Positions 24,410 through 35,000 of a DNA stretch of 64,000 bases are shown here, in pieces. The stretch spans positions 115,267 through 179,266 of the forward strand of contig CABQKA010000003.1 of the NCBI GenBank assembly GCA_902464615.1. Direction: 5' to 3'. The first letter of the stretch is position 1; every line of letters begins with the position of its first letter. Made by a program: the position numbers and the translations under genes. The stretch comes from an uncultured Prevotella sp. (GTDB taxonomy: Bacteria; Bacteroidota; Bacteroidia; Bacteroidales; Bacteroidaceae). A model generated the notes under the pieces. It saw only the letters and a list, made by a program, of their open reading frames with translations, was not told the origin of the DNA and searched no databases.

Positions 24410-25542
24410 ATCACCCCCTTGCTGCTCGGCAGCTCGTATGGAAACGCCGTGCGCGCCACGGCCATGCGCAGCGCCCGGGCAAAGGCTTTGAAGAGGGCCT
24501 CCGCCTTGTGGTGCTCGTTTTCCCCGCGGGCGGCCATGTGCAGGTTGCAGCGGGCGGCCACGGCCAGGGAGTGGAAGAAGTGGCGGAACATCTCGGTGGG
24601 CACGTCGCCGACGCACTCGCGGCGGAAGGCGGCGTCCCACTCGAAAGCGGTGCGCCCGCCGAAGTCGACAAGGCAGAGCGCGCGGCAGTCGTCCATGGGC
24701 AGGACGAACCCGTAGCGGGCTATGCCGGCCTTCGTGCCCAGCGCCTGGCCGATGGCTTCGCCCAGCACGATGGCCGTGTCCTCCACCGTGTGGTGCTCGT
24801 CCACTTCCAGGTCGCCGCGCACCGCCACTTGCAGCGTCACGCCGCCGTGGTGCGGTATCTGCCAGAGCATGTGGTCCAGAAATTTCAGCCCGGTGTCGAT
24901 GCGGCTTTCCCCGCAGCGGTCCAGGTCGAGTGTCACCTCGACGTCGGTCTCTGCCGTGGTGCGGTGCACATGGGCCCGGCGGCCGCCGGGCGCGAGCGAG
25001 CCGCGCACACAGGCCGCCGCCTCTTCCCAGCTGTCGGCCACGAGCGCGCAGCTGGCGGCCAAGGCTGGGTCGGCCAGGGCCGAAAGGTCGGTGAGCGGGC
25101 CGCGCAACAGGACGGCGCGCGCGCCGAGGTTGCGGGCCAGGCGCACGTCCGTGGCGCGGTCGCCGATGACGAAACTGGCGGCCAGGTCGTAGCTGCCGTC
25201 CATGTAGCGCTTCAGCATTCCCGTGCCGGGTTTGCGCGTGTCGGCGCCGTCTTCCGGGAAGGTGCGGTCGATGCACTCCTCCACAAAGGTGACGCCCTCG
25301 CCGCGCAACGTCCGGCGCATCAGTTCGTGGGGCGGGAGGAAGGCCGACTCGGGAAAGCGGTCCGTTCCCAGTCCGTCCTGGTTGCTCACCAGCACAAAGT
25401 CGAAACCAAGCCCGCAGAGGGAGCGCAGGCCGGAGATGGCGCCGGGAACGAACTCCACCTTGTCCAGCGCGTCGATTTGCTCGTCGGCCGGTTCGCGGAG
25501 GATGGTCCCGTCGCGGTCTATAAACAGGGCTTTTCTCTTCAT
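24406..25542 (-). CDS. hisB: Bifunctional histidinol-phosphatase / imidazoleglycerol-phosphate dehydratase
   Basis: The N-terminal half (about 1-165) is a HAD phosphatase with LFIDRDGTI at residues 6-14, a VSNQDGLG block and FVIGDRATDV. The C-terminal half is the dehydratase with histidine clusters for manganese (FLDHMLWQIPHHGG, DEHHTVEDTA, FFHSLA, EHHKAEALFKAF). It performs the sixth and eighth steps. It overlaps hisC upstream and hisH downstream by 4 bases each. Confidence 0.97.
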   Translation of the reverse strand: MKRKALFIDRDGTILREPADEQIDALDKVEFVPGAISGLRSLCGLGFDFVLVSNQDGLGTDRFPESAFLPPHELMRRTLRGEGVTFVEECIDRTFPEDGADTRKPGTGMLKRYMDGSYDLAASFVIGDRATDVRLARNLGARAVLLRGPLTDLSALADPALAASCALVADSWEEAAACVRGSLAPGGRRAHVHRTTAETDVEVTLDLDRCGESRIDTGLKFLDHMLWQIPHHGGVTLQVAVRGDLEVDEHHTVEDTAIVLGEAIGQALGTKAGIARYGFVLPMDDCRALCLVDFGGRTAFEWDAAFRRECVGDVPTEMFRHFFHSLAVAARCNLHMAARGENEHHKAEALFKAFARALRMAVARTAFPYELPSSKGVI

Positions 25543-26597
25543 CGTTCGGAATCTTTCATGAGGGCCACGAGGCGGTCGTTTTCCGCAGGCGTGCCGACGG
25601 TGATGCGCAGGCAGCCTTCACAGCCCGGCACGCGGCTGCGGTTGCGGACGATGACTCCCTGCCCGACAAGGCGGGCATAGAGGCGGTCGGCGTCCGCCAC
25701 GCGGACCAGGAGGAAATTGGCGTCGGAGGGATAGACATGCTCCACGCCGGGCAGCGTGGGCAGCACTTCGGCCAGGCGGCGGCGCTGCGCCTTGATTTCG
25801 GCCACCTGTGCGCCGATGCCGTGCTCCAGGCGGCGCATCGCCTCGGCCTGCGTCGGGGCGTTGATGTTGTAGGGATATTTCACGCGGGCAAACAGCCCGG
25901 CCACCTCGGGAGAGGCAAAGGCCAGACCCACCCGCAGGCCTGCCATGCCCCACGCCTTCGAGAGCGTCTGGAGCACGATGAGGTTGGGATGGCGGTCGAG
26001 CACGGGGAGCAGCGAGCCTTTGTCCGAAAAGTCCACGTAGGCCTCGTCCACCACCAATAGGCCGTCGAACGACGCGGCTAAGGCCTCGAGCGCATCGGTG
26101 GCGAAGGCATTGCCCGTAGGGTTGTTGGGCGAGCAGACCCACATGAGGCGCGTGTGGGCGTCGGCAGCCTCCAGCAGCCGTTCGGCGGGCAGGGAGAAGG
26201 CCGGTCCCAGCGGCACCTGGCGCAGCTCCACGCCGTTCACGGCGGCCGCCACCGGGTACATGCCATAGCTCGGGGCGATGGCCACGGCGTTGTCGCGGCC
26301 CGGTTCGCAGAAGATGCGGAAAGCCAGGTCGATGGCCTCGTCGCTGCCGTTGCCCACGAACACCTGTGCGGGCCGCACGCCCTTGAGGGCGGCGATGCGG
26401 CGCTTCAGTTCGCGCTGGTGCGGGTCGGGATAGCGGTTCACGCCGTTGTCATACGGGCTTTCGTTGGCGTCGAGCCACACGGAGATGCCGCCGGCGGCAC
26501 ATTCGTCGCGGGCGGTGGAATAGGGCTGGAGGGCGCGGATGTTAGGCCGCACGTACTTCATGACGGGGGACGCCGTGTCCCCTATGGTCTTTTCCAT
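25539..26597 (-). CDS. hisC: Histidinol-phosphate aminotransferase
   Basis: HisC is a fold-type I PLP enzyme making histidinol phosphate. Of 352 residues, the key blocks are SPNNPTGN, VVDEAYVDF and the PLP lysine in LQTLSKAWGMAG, with the Arg block of the phosphate site near RVGLAF. It starts 41 bases after hisD and overlaps hisB by 4 bases. Confidence 0.97.
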   Translation of the reverse strand: MEKTIGDTASPVMKYVRPNIRALQPYSTARDECAAGGISVWLDANESPYDNGVNRYPDPHQRELKRRIAALKGVRPAQVFVGNGSDEAIDLAFRIFCEPGRDNAVAIAPSYGMYPVAAAVNGVELRQVPLGPAFSLPAERLLEAADAHTRLMWVCSPNNPTGNAFATDALEALAASFDGLLVVDEAYVDFSDKGSLLPVLDRHPNLIVLQTLSKAWGMAGLRVGLAFASPEVAGLFARVKYPYNINAPTQAEAMRRLEHGIGAQVAEIKAQRRRLAEVLPTLPGVEHVYPSDANFLLVRVADADRLYARLVGQGVIVRNRSRVPGCEGCLRITVGTPAENDRLVALMKDSER

Positions 26598-26638
26598 AAA
26601 CAGGCTTACGGGTTGCTACCGGAAAGGAAGCCCCGCGG

Positions 26639-27928
26639 CTACGCGCCGGCGAGCGCTTCGAGGCGCACCTCGACGGCGGCGGCGTGGGCGTCCAGGCCCT
26701 CGGCGCGGGCCATGGCCACGATGGTGGGGGCCAGGCGGCGCAGGCCGTCGGGGGTGAGTTCCTGGTAAGTGATTTTATGCTGGAAACTGTCCAGGTTCAC
26801 GCCAGAGAGGGAAGAGGCCCACCCGGCCGTGGGAAGCGTATGGTTCGTGCCGGAAGCATAGTCGCCGGCACTCTCGGGGGAGAAGTTGCCGATGAAGATG
26901 CTGCCGGCCGCCGTGATGTCCCGGGCCATGGCCCAAGGGTCTTGCATCGAGACAATCAGGTGCTCGGGGGCATAGGCATTGACAAAGTCCGCCATCTCTT
27001 CCCGGCTGCCGAAGACGATGGCCCGGCTGCGCGCCAGCGAGCCGGCCACGGAGGCGGCGCGGGGCAGACGGGCGGCGCGGCGCTCCACCTCGGCCATGAC
27101 GGCACGGGCGAAGGCTTCCTCCCGGCAGACGAGCAGCGCCTGGCTGTCCGGTCCGTGCTCGGCCTGCGAGAGCAGGTCGGCGGCCACGAAGTCGGGGCGC
27201 GCCGTGGCGTCGGCCAGGACGAGCACCTCGGAGGGCCCGGCGGGCATGTCGATGGCCACGTGGCGGCTGACGAGCTGCTTGGCCTTGGTCACATAGCGGT
27301 TGCCCGGCCCGAAGATTTTATGGACGCGGGGCACGCTCTCGGTGCCGTAGGCCATGGCGGCCACGGCCTGCGCGCCGCCGACGCGGAAGATGCGCCGTAT
27401 GCCGCACTCGCGGGCGGCGTAGACGATTTCGGGAGCGATGCGGCCCGAGCGCCCCTGGGGCGTGCAGAGCACCACCTCCGCGCAACCGGCCATGCGGGCG
27501 GGCAGGCCGAGCATGAGCACGGTGGAGAAAAGCGGCGCCTGGCCGCCGGGAATGTAAAGGCCGACGGAGCGGATGGGCACCGCGCGCTGCCGGCACCTCA
27601 CGCCGGGCTGCGTCTCCACGTCGACCTGCGGGCTGCGCTGGGCCTCGTGGAAAGCGGCGATGTTGGCGGCGGCGCGCTTCACGGCGGCTTTCGTCTCCTC
27701 GTCCACCGCCGCCACAGCGGCCTCGCATTCGCCGGGACTAAGCTCCAGGCTGTCGAGGTTGGCCCCGTCGATTTCGCGGGCCAGGGCGCGCAGGGCGGCG
27801 TCGCCGTCGCGGCGGACGCGCGCCACGATGGCGGCGACACGCTCGCCTATGGCTTCGTCGTCGGGGACGTTGCGCTCCGTCAGGGCGGGCCATGCGGAAC
27901 GCGGGGGGTTGACTATCAGTTCCATCAT
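26639..27928 (-). CDS. hisD: Histidinol dehydrogenase
   Basis: HisD oxidises histidinol to histidine in two NAD-linked steps. The 429-residue protein has GPSEVLVLAD, the zinc-site Gln-His block SQAEHGPDSQ and the C-terminal SGVNLDSFQHKITY block. Its ATG immediately follows the hisG stop; a second ATG lies one codon on. Confidence 0.97.
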   Translation of the reverse strand: MMELIVNPPRSAWPALTERNVPDDEAIGERVAAIVARVRRDGDAALRALAREIDGANLDSLELSPGECEAAVAAVDEETKAAVKRAAANIAAFHEAQRSPQVDVETQPGVRCRQRAVPIRSVGLYIPGGQAPLFSTVLMLGLPARMAGCAEVVLCTPQGRSGRIAPEIVYAARECGIRRIFRVGGAQAVAAMAYGTESVPRVHKIFGPGNRYVTKAKQLVSRHVAIDMPAGPSEVLVLADATARPDFVAADLLSQAEHGPDSQALLVCREEAFARAVMAEVERRAARLPRAASVAGSLARSRAIVFGSREEMADFVNAYAPEHLIVSMQDPWAMARDITAAGSIFIGNFSPESAGDYASGTNHTLPTAGWASSLSGVNLDSFQHKITYQELTPDGLRRLAPTIVAMARAEGLDAHAAAVEVRLEALAGA

Positions 27929-28780
27929 TCAACGTATCATGTTTTCAAGGGCCAGGACGAGGATGCCTTCCGCACCCAGTTCCTTCAGCCGTTCCACTTT
28001 TTCCCACAGCTCGTCCTCGGCGATGACCACGTGAAGCGAGCACCAGCCTTCGGCGGCCAGGGGGAGCACGGTGGGGCTGCGCATGCCGGGCAGCAGGGCG
28101 ACGGCTTCGTCGAGACGCGACTGCGGCAGGTTCATCAGGACGTACTTCATGCGGCGGCTTCCGACGATGGAGCTGAAGCGGAACTTCAGTTTCTCCACCT
28201 CGGCGCGCTTCGCGGCGTCGAGCCCGGGCGTGGAGACGAGCACGGCTTCGGAGCGGAGCACCGTCTCGACCTCGCGCAGACCGTTCTGCACGAGCGTCCC
28301 GCCGGACGAAACGATGTCGAAAATGCCGTCGGCCATGCCTACGGCCGGGGCTATCTCCACCGAACCGGCGATTTGGTGGATTTCGGCCTGCACGCCGCAG
28401 GCGGCGAAATAGCGGCGCAGGATGTTGGGGTAGGACGTGGCTACGCGGCGGCCCTCCCACCATCCGGGACCGGTGTAAACGCCATCGCGCGGCACGGCCA
28501 GCGACAGCCGGCAGGCGCCGAAGCCGAGGTCCATCTCGCGCACCACGCCGAGGCCCTGTTCGGCCACTTCGTTCCAGCCCACAATGCCCGCGTCGGCCAC
28601 GCCCATGGCCACGGCCTGCGGGATGTCGTCGTCGCGCAGGTAGAGCACTTCCATCGGAAAGCCCTGGGCGGAAGCCACGAGCTTGCGCTTCCCGGCGCTC
28701 AGGCTGATGCCCGCGTCGGCCAGCAGGGCGGTGGTCTCTTCGTTCAGGCGGCCTTTCGCCTGTATGGCCATTCGTATCAT
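27929..28780 (-). CDS. hisG: ATP phosphoribosyltransferase, long form
   Basis: HisG performs the committed step, joining ATP and PRPP. At 283 residues it is the long form with a C-terminal regulatory domain that binds histidine, so no HisZ partner is needed. Visible blocks include QAKGRLNEET at the start, the PRPP loop near DIVSSGGTLVQNGL, and a C-terminal ACT-like segment. It is the first gene of the eight-gene operon. Confidence 0.96.
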   Translation of the reverse strand: MIRMAIQAKGRLNEETTALLADAGISLSAGKRKLVASAQGFPMEVLYLRDDDIPQAVAMGVADAGIVGWNEVAEQGLGVVREMDLGFGACRLSLAVPRDGVYTGPGWWEGRRVATSYPNILRRYFAACGVQAEIHQIAGSVEIAPAVGMADGIFDIVSSGGTLVQNGLREVETVLRSEAVLVSTPGLDAAKRAEVEKLKFRFSSIVGSRRMKYVLMNLPQSRLDEAVALLPGMRSPTVLPLAAEGWCSLHVVIAEDELWEKVERLKELGAEGILVLALENMIR

Positions 28781-28816
28781 ATTCTCTTCGGATTACTATT
28801 CAGCTGGTATTGCTTG

Positions 28817-28824
28817 CAAAAGTA
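28817..28824 (-). promoter_or_regulatory. -7 element of the histidine operon
   Basis: The minus strand reads TACTTTTG, matching TAnnTTTG, 37 bases before hisG. The leader is short, and I see no His-rich leader peptide or T-box; feedback through the HisG C-terminal domain may be the main control. Confidence 0.6.
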
Positions 28825-28996
28825 AAACTTTTTATCGGAAAAAGTAAGCATTTTAGAAGAAGTAATCATCTGCGGCCATTTTTTCCTCCCGGCTGCAGGG
28901 TAAGGGCCGTCCTGTGCTTCCGCTTGGGAAACGATGCGGTAAAAGTCCTTTCGGGCAGGAGGACACCCGGCGGGGCCGGGCCGCTTGCGCAGCCTG

Positions 28997-29560
28997 TCAC
29001 GGCTCGCTCACGTATTGCAAATGCCACATGGCATGGCCGAGGAACGTCCTGGCGGCAATGCGCCTGAAGCCGAGCGAGAGATAGAGCCGCTCCGCCGAAG
29101 GATTTTCCCGGTCCACCAGCAGCCCTATGCGCCCGTGGCCTTCCGACAACGCCTTGTCACGCAGGGCGACCAGCAGCCGGCTCCCGACGCCGCACCCGCG
29201 GAACTCCGGCAGGACGCCTACCGAATCGAGATAGAACTCGCCGGGGCCCGTCTCGTCCTCCAACGCAGGCATCCGGCCGGTGCGGCGGCGGATTAGCTGA
29301 AGGGTCGGTTCCTTCAATTCCTGCAGCCGGGCGCCGTCGTAACCGACAACCGCGCCGGCCGTGACGCCGTCTGCCTCTGCCACAAGGGCGTGGCGGTAGC
29401 TGTATTGGGATTGCTCCATCCGCGCCAGCTCTTCCAGCACGGAGAGGTAATCTTTCCCGCAATATTGCTCCACCGCATCTTCGCCAAGAGCCATGGCAAG
29501 GGCGGCGGCAATAATCGGCGCATCTGCCGCGGCAGCGCGCCTCACCGTAATCTTTTTCAT
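28997..29560 (-). CDS. GNAT family N-acetyltransferase
   Basis: A 187-residue protein with the acetyl-CoA loop VLPEFRGCGVGSRLL preceded by the FYLDSVGV strand and followed by NPSAERLYLSLGFRR, a typical C-terminal GNAT block. The acceptor is unknown. It stands between the histidine promoter and an AraC gene and is not obviously linked to either. Confidence 0.85.
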   Translation of the reverse strand: MKKITVRRAAAADAPIIAAALAMALGEDAVEQYCGKDYLSVLEELARMEQSQYSYRHALVAEADGVTAGAVVGYDGARLQELKEPTLQLIRRRTGRMPALEDETGPGEFYLDSVGVLPEFRGCGVGSRLLVALRDKALSEGHGRIGLLVDRENPSAERLYLSLGFRRIAARTFLGHAMWHLQYVSEP

Positions 29561-29658
29561 TGCCTTCCGTATATTTTTAATTCATCCGATGTCCCGTCGC
29601 AGAAGCCGGCGCGCCATAGTCGGCAGACTTCGTGGCCCTATCCCGCCCGCGCCGGGCC

Positions 29659-30546
29659 TTAGCCCCGCTTCGTGCCGCGGTAGGCCTGCGGCGAAATGCC
29701 CATCACCTTGCGGAAGAGGCGGGAGAAGTAGTAGGGGTCGTCGAAGCCCAGCTTGAAGCAAATCTGGTTGACGCGCAGGTGGGTGAAGTCCAGGAGGCGG
29801 CAGGCCTGCTGCACCTTGAGCTGGTTGAAGTAAGTCAGCGGCGCGTGGCCCGTGCGGTCGCTGAAGAGCTTGGAGAAATGGGAGGGCGAGTAGCCGGCGT
29901 GGTGCGCCATTTCCTCGAGCGTCAGCCGTTTCTCTATGTTTTCGCGCATCAGGTGGATTGTGGCCGTGACCAGGTCGTTCTCGTTGCCCGGGGCCACGCC
30001 GCGGTAAGTGTGGAGATAGCGGAGCGTGGCCACGTAGTGGTAGAGCAGCGAACAGGCATAGAGCAGGTTTTCCTGGCTGTAGCCCATCTCGAGCGTGGCG
30101 AGCATCTCGTCGAAAAGCCCGTGGCGCTCGCTGATGCGCGAACGGTGGCCGGGGGGGACGGAGAGCGGTCCGGCCGTGCGGGGCAGGAAGCAGGTGGAGA
30201 GCTTTCCCTTGAAATGCACCCAGTAGATGGTCCAGGGGCGCGTCTCGTCGGCCCCGTAGGCGTGCGGCCGCCCGGCGGGGAGGATGAAATACTCGTTCTC
30301 GCCCACAGCGTAGCGCGTGCCGTCCACACTGTACCAGCCCGCCCCGCCCGTGCAGTAGATGAGTACGTGCTGCGCGATGGGCTCGGTACGCTCGCGGAAG
30401 TGGTGGAGCGCCTGGGGGTAGAAGCCCACGTCCGTGGGGTGGAGGATGGCCGCGAGGGGATGGCTCTCCATATCTTTCACGACAGATTGCGGCAGGACGA
30501 CGGAACGCTCGCCGTGAAACCCGTCCTTTTGTCTGATTTTGTCCAT
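29659..30546 (-). CDS. AraC-family transcriptional regulator with cupin sensor
   Basis: The N-terminal ~150 residues form a sugar-sensing cupin (AQHVLIYCTGGAGW, YFILPAGRPHAY). The C-terminal ~100 residues hold two helix-turn-helix motifs (LTLEEMAHHAGYSPSHFSKL and NQICFKLGFDDPYYFSRLFR). I prefer ATG 30546 (MDKIRQKDGF); an upstream ATG at 30612 would run into the divergent promoter region. It diverges from the sugar transporter cassette and is its likely activator. Confidence 0.9.
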   Translation of the reverse strand: MDKIRQKDGFHGERSVVLPQSVVKDMESHPLAAILHPTDVGFYPQALHHFRERTEPIAQHVLIYCTGGAGWYSVDGTRYAVGENEYFILPAGRPHAYGADETRPWTIYWVHFKGKLSTCFLPRTAGPLSVPPGHRSRISERHGLFDEMLATLEMGYSQENLLYACSLLYHYVATLRYLHTYRGVAPGNENDLVTATIHLMRENIEKRLTLEEMAHHAGYSPSHFSKLFSDRTGHAPLTYFNQLKVQQACRLLDFTHLRVNQICFKLGFDDPYYFSRLFRKVMGISPQAYRGTKRG

Positions 30547-30695
30547 AGTTCGTCCGTGATGGCCTTTGATTATACGGACAAATTTAGGAAACCTTTTCGA
30601 CATATTGTCCATTCCCTTTGCGTTTTTATCTATTTTCCGTCCGGCCGCGATGCGGTTATTTTGCAGTGTCTATCATGTACAAACACAAGAGTCTC

Positions 30696-32087
30696 ATGAA
30701 AGGGAACACGTCAGCTTACTTATGGCTCATCTGCCTCTCGTCGGCAATGGGCGGCCTGCTCTTCGGCTACGACTGGGTAGTCATCGGCGGGGCAAAGATT
30801 TTCTACGAACCGTTTTTCCACCTGGAAGGCTCGGCGGCGCTCCGGGGTTGGGCCATGAGCAGCGCCCTGGTGGGCTGCCTGGTAGGGGCTTTGCTTTCCG
30901 GGACATGGAGCGACCGCTACGGCCGTAAGCGCATGCTTGTGGCGGCGGCGGCGCTTTTCGTCGTCTCCTCCGTCGGGACGGGCGCGGCCGGCAGTTTCGG
31001 GTGGTTCATCGCCTGGCGCGTGCTGGGCGGCGTAGGCATCGGGGTGGCCTCCAACGTCTCGCCCGTCTACATCGCCGAAGTGTCGCCGGCCGGCGTGCGC
31101 GGCCGCTTCGTCTCCATCAACCAGCTCACCATCGTGCTGGGCATCCTCATGGCGCAGGTGGCCAACTGGCTCATCAGCGGGCACTTCATGGGCGGCGCCG
31201 AGACGCCTACGGGCGAAAGCGTGGCATGGGCCTGGCGCTGGATGTTCTGGGCCACGACAGCGCCGGCCGCGCTTTTCCTGGTCCTGGCCTGCATCCTGCC
31301 CGAAAGCCCGCGCTGGCTCGCCGCACAGGGGCGGGGCGAGGAGGCCCGCGCCGTTCTCTCCCGCATCGGCGGCAAGGACTACGCCGCCACGACGCTCGAA
31401 CACTTCAGCCAGCTTGCCGCCCGGCCCGCCGCGCGGCAGGCCGGATGGGCCGCCCTGCGCCAGCCCGGGCTGCGCCGCGTCCTGGCCATCGGCATCGTCC
31501 TGGCCGTCTTCCAGCAATGGTGCGGCATCAACGTCGTCTTCAACTATGCCCATGAGGTGTTCGCCGCGGCGGGTTATGCCGTCTCGGACATACTGATGAA
31601 CATTGTCGTGACGGGCGTGACGAACGTCGTCTTCACCTTCGTGGCCATCTATGCCGTAGACCGCGTGGGCCGCCGCGCCCTCATGCTGGCCGGCGCGGCG
31701 GGACTGGCCGCCATCTATGCCGTCCTGGGCACGTGCTACTACTTCCACGCCTCCGGACTCTTCATGCTCCTGCTCGTCGTCCTGGCCATCGCCTGCTACG
31801 CCATGTCGCTGGCCCCGGTGGTGTGGGTGGTGCTCTCGGAGATTTTCCCGGTGCGGGTGCGCGGACTGGCCATGTCGCTGGCCACGTTTGCCCTCTGGGC
31901 GGCCAGCTTCGTGCTGACCTACACGTTCCCCTTCATCAACGACGGCCTGGGCGCCGCGGGCGTCTTCTGGATCTACGGCGGGGTCTGCCTGGCCGGCTTC
32001 CTCTTCATCCGCGCCCGCCTGCCGGAGACCAAGGGCAAGACTTTGGAACAATTGGAAAACGAACTTACTCAACCGAAAAAACCGTAA
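30696..32087 (+). CDS. Sugar:proton symporter (MFS, sugar porter family)
   Basis: About twelve membrane segments in 463 residues with sugar-porter signatures: GGLLFGYDWVVIGG, the DRYGRKR loop, the LPESPRWL block after helix 6, and a C-terminal PETKGK. It imports a monosaccharide or small sugar across the inner membrane. ATG 30696 (MKGNTSAYLW) gives the usual N-terminus; ATG 30675 is an alternative. A TATTTTG near 30658 may be a weak promoter. The DUF5107 gene follows after 4 bases. Confidence 0.88.
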   Translation: MKGNTSAYLWLICLSSAMGGLLFGYDWVVIGGAKIFYEPFFHLEGSAALRGWAMSSALVGCLVGALLSGTWSDRYGRKRMLVAAAALFVVSSVGTGAAGSFGWFIAWRVLGGVGIGVASNVSPVYIAEVSPAGVRGRFVSINQLTIVLGILMAQVANWLISGHFMGGAETPTGESVAWAWRWMFWATTAPAALFLVLACILPESPRWLAAQGRGEEARAVLSRIGGKDYAATTLEHFSQLAARPAARQAGWAALRQPGLRRVLAIGIVLAVFQQWCGINVVFNYAHEVFAAAGYAVSDILMNIVVTGVTNVVFTFVAIYAVDRVGRRALMLAGAAGLAAIYAVLGTCYYFHASGLFMLLLVVLAIACYAMSLAPVVWVVLSEIFPVRVRGLAMSLATFALWAASFVLTYTFPFINDGLGAAGVFWIYGGVCLAGFLFIRARLPETKGKTLEQLENELTQPKKP

Positions 32088-32091
32088 CCTT

Positions 32092-35000
32092 ATGACCGAT
32101 ACCGTTAACGTTTGGGAAGAGGAAGTGCTCATCCCTACCTACGCCACGGGCCGCCCGGACCGCAACCCCATGTTTTTCGAAAAGCGCGTCTACCAGGGCA
32201 GCAGCGGCGTGGTCTACCCCTACCCCGTCATCGAGAAAATCGAGGACGAATGCCACGACGTCGCCTACCACGCCGTATGGCTGGAGAACCGCTACCTCAA
32301 GGTGATGGTCCTCCCCGGGCTGGGCGGCCGCGTGCAGATGGCCTACGACAAGGTGAAGCACCGCCATTTCATCTACTACAACCACGTGGTCAAACCGGCC
32401 CTCGTGGGCCTGGCCGGCCCGTGGATTTCGGGCGGCATAGAGTTCAACTGGCCGCAACACCACCGGCCGAGCACTTTCCTGCCCGTCGACTTCAGCATAG
32501 AGCGCCTGCCCGACGGCGGCGCCACGGTATGGGTGGGCGAGCGCGAACGCATGTTCCACCAGAAAGGCATGGCCGGGCTCACGCTGCGCCCGGGCCGCGC
32601 CGTGCTCGAGGTGCGCGGCGTCGTGGCCAACCCCACCCCCCTGCCCCAGACTTTCCTCTGGTGGGCCAACCCGGCCGTGGCCGTGGGCGACCACTACCGC
32701 TCCGTCTTCCCCGCCGACGTGCATGCCGTCTACGACCACGGACGCCGCGACGTCTCGCGCTATCCCGTGGCCACCGGCACCTACTACAAGATGGACTACT
32801 CCGCCGGCGTCGACATCTCGCGCTACCGCAACATACCCGTTCCCACCTCCTTCATGGCCGCCGGCTCGCGCTACGACTTCGTGGGAGGCTATGAAGAGGA
32901 CACCCGCGCCGGACTGCTCCACGTGGCCGACCACCACATCGCCCCGGGAAAGAAGCAGTGGACGTGGGGATGCGGCGACTTCGGGCAGGCCTGGGACCGC
33001 AACCTCACCGACGCCGACGGCCCTTACATCGAACTCATGACCGGCGTCTACACGGACAACCAGCCCGACTTCGCCTGGCTGCAGCCCTACGAGGAAAAGT
33101 CGTTCACGCAATACTTCATGCCCTACCGTGAGCTGGGCGTGGTGAAAAACGCCACGGCCGACCTCCTCATGAACCTTGAGCCGCAGGGCGGGAAAGCGCG
33201 CCTGAAGCTCTTCGCCACGTCGGTGCAGGAAGGCCTCCACGTCCGCGCCACACGCCACGGGGAAGTGATTGCCGACTTCACCTGCAACGCCGCGCCCGAA
33301 GAGGTCTTCGAGGCAGACATCCCCGCCGCCACGCCCGACGGCATCGCCCTCGCCATACACGACGCCAAGGGAAGGCTCGTGATGACCTGGGCGCCCGAAC
33401 CCGACACCCTCCACCCGCAGCCCGAACCGGCCAGCCCGGCCCTCCCGCCGGCCGAGGTCAGCTCCACCGAGCAGCTTTACCTCACAGGGCTTCACCTCGA
33501 ACAATACCGCCACGCCACCTATCTGCCCACGGACTACTACGAAGAGGCCCTGCGCCGCGACCCGACGGACGCCCGATGCAACAACGCGATGGGCCTCTGG
33601 CTCCTGCGCAAGGGACAGCCGGCCAAGGCCGAGCCTTACCTGCGCCGCGCCGTCGCCACCCTCACCCGCCGGAACCCCAACCCCTACGACGGCGAGCCAT
33701 ACTACAACTTAGGACTCGCCCTCCGCGCCTTAGGCCGCTGCGAAGAGGCCTACGCCTGCTTCCGCAAGGCCGCGTGGAACGCCGCGTGGCAGGATGCGGC
33801 CTACTTCGCGGCCGCGCAGATTTCCGCAGCCGCCGGCGAATGGGAGAAAGCCCTCGACGAAGTGGGGCGCTCCCTGCTGCGCAACTGGCACAACCTCCGG
33901 GCCCGCCACCTGAAAACCACCATCCTGCGCCGCCTGGGGCGCTTCGACGAGGCGCGCGCATGGGCCGAAGAGTCGCTCCGCATCGACGCCTTCAACTTCG
34001 GCTGCGCCTTTGAACTTTGCCTCCTTTCTACTGAGGAAGACGGCCTCGGCCAGTTGGCCGGCCGGATGCGCCGCGAGGCCCACAACTACGAAGAGCTGTT
34101 CCTCGACTACGCCGCCGCCGGATGCTGGGACGAGGCCCTGCACGTGGCCGACTGGGCCATCGCCCTGCCCGTGGCCGACAGCGCTATGCTCCACTACTAC
34201 AAAGCCTGGGGCCTCGACCTGTGCGGACGCCGCGACGAGGCCGCCGAGTGTGTCCGCACGGCGGAAACCATGCCCCCGGGCACCTTCTTCCCCAACGCGG
34301 CCGGGGCCATCGAGGCCCTGCGTGCCGCCACCGGGCTTTCGGACCACACGCCGCGCGCCCTCTACCAGCTGGGCAACATCTGGTACGACAAGCGGCAGTA
34401 CGAAGACGCCATCGAGGCATGGGAAGCCGCCGCACAGCAGGACGCGGCGTTCCCGACCGTGTGGCGCAACCTGGCCCTGGCCTACTACAACAAGCGCCGC
34501 TGGCCGGAGCGCGCCGTGGCGTGCATGGAGCGCGCCTATGCCCTCGACCCCTCCGACGCCCGCGTGCTGATGGAGCTGGACCAGCTTTACCGCCGCACCA
34601 ACCGCCCGGCCGGGGAGCGGCTTGCCCTCCTCGACCGGCACCGCGACACTGCCTTCGTGCGCGACGACCTTTACCTGGAATATGCCACCCTGCTCAACCT
34701 TGCCGGCCGTCACCGCGAGGCCATGGACCTGATTGCCGCACGCCGCTTCCATCCCTGGGAAGGAGGCGAAGGAAAGGTGCCGGCACAATACCAGGCCTGC
34801 CGCCTGGCAATGGCACGCGAGGCCCTGCGCACGGGGCAAGGGCTTGAAGAGGCCGCCACACTCGTGGAGGAATGCTACACCTACCCGCACAACCTGGGCG
34901 AAGGCAAACTATGCGTCGTGCAGGAAAACGATGTGGACTACCACAAAGGCCTGCTCCTGGAGGCTTTGGGACACGCCGACGCCGCGCGGGAATGCTTCGC

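Noticed and set aside
28781..28996. Attenuator or T-box for the histidine operon
   Set aside because: I found no His-rich leader peptide, no T-box core and no terminator hairpin between the promoter and hisG.
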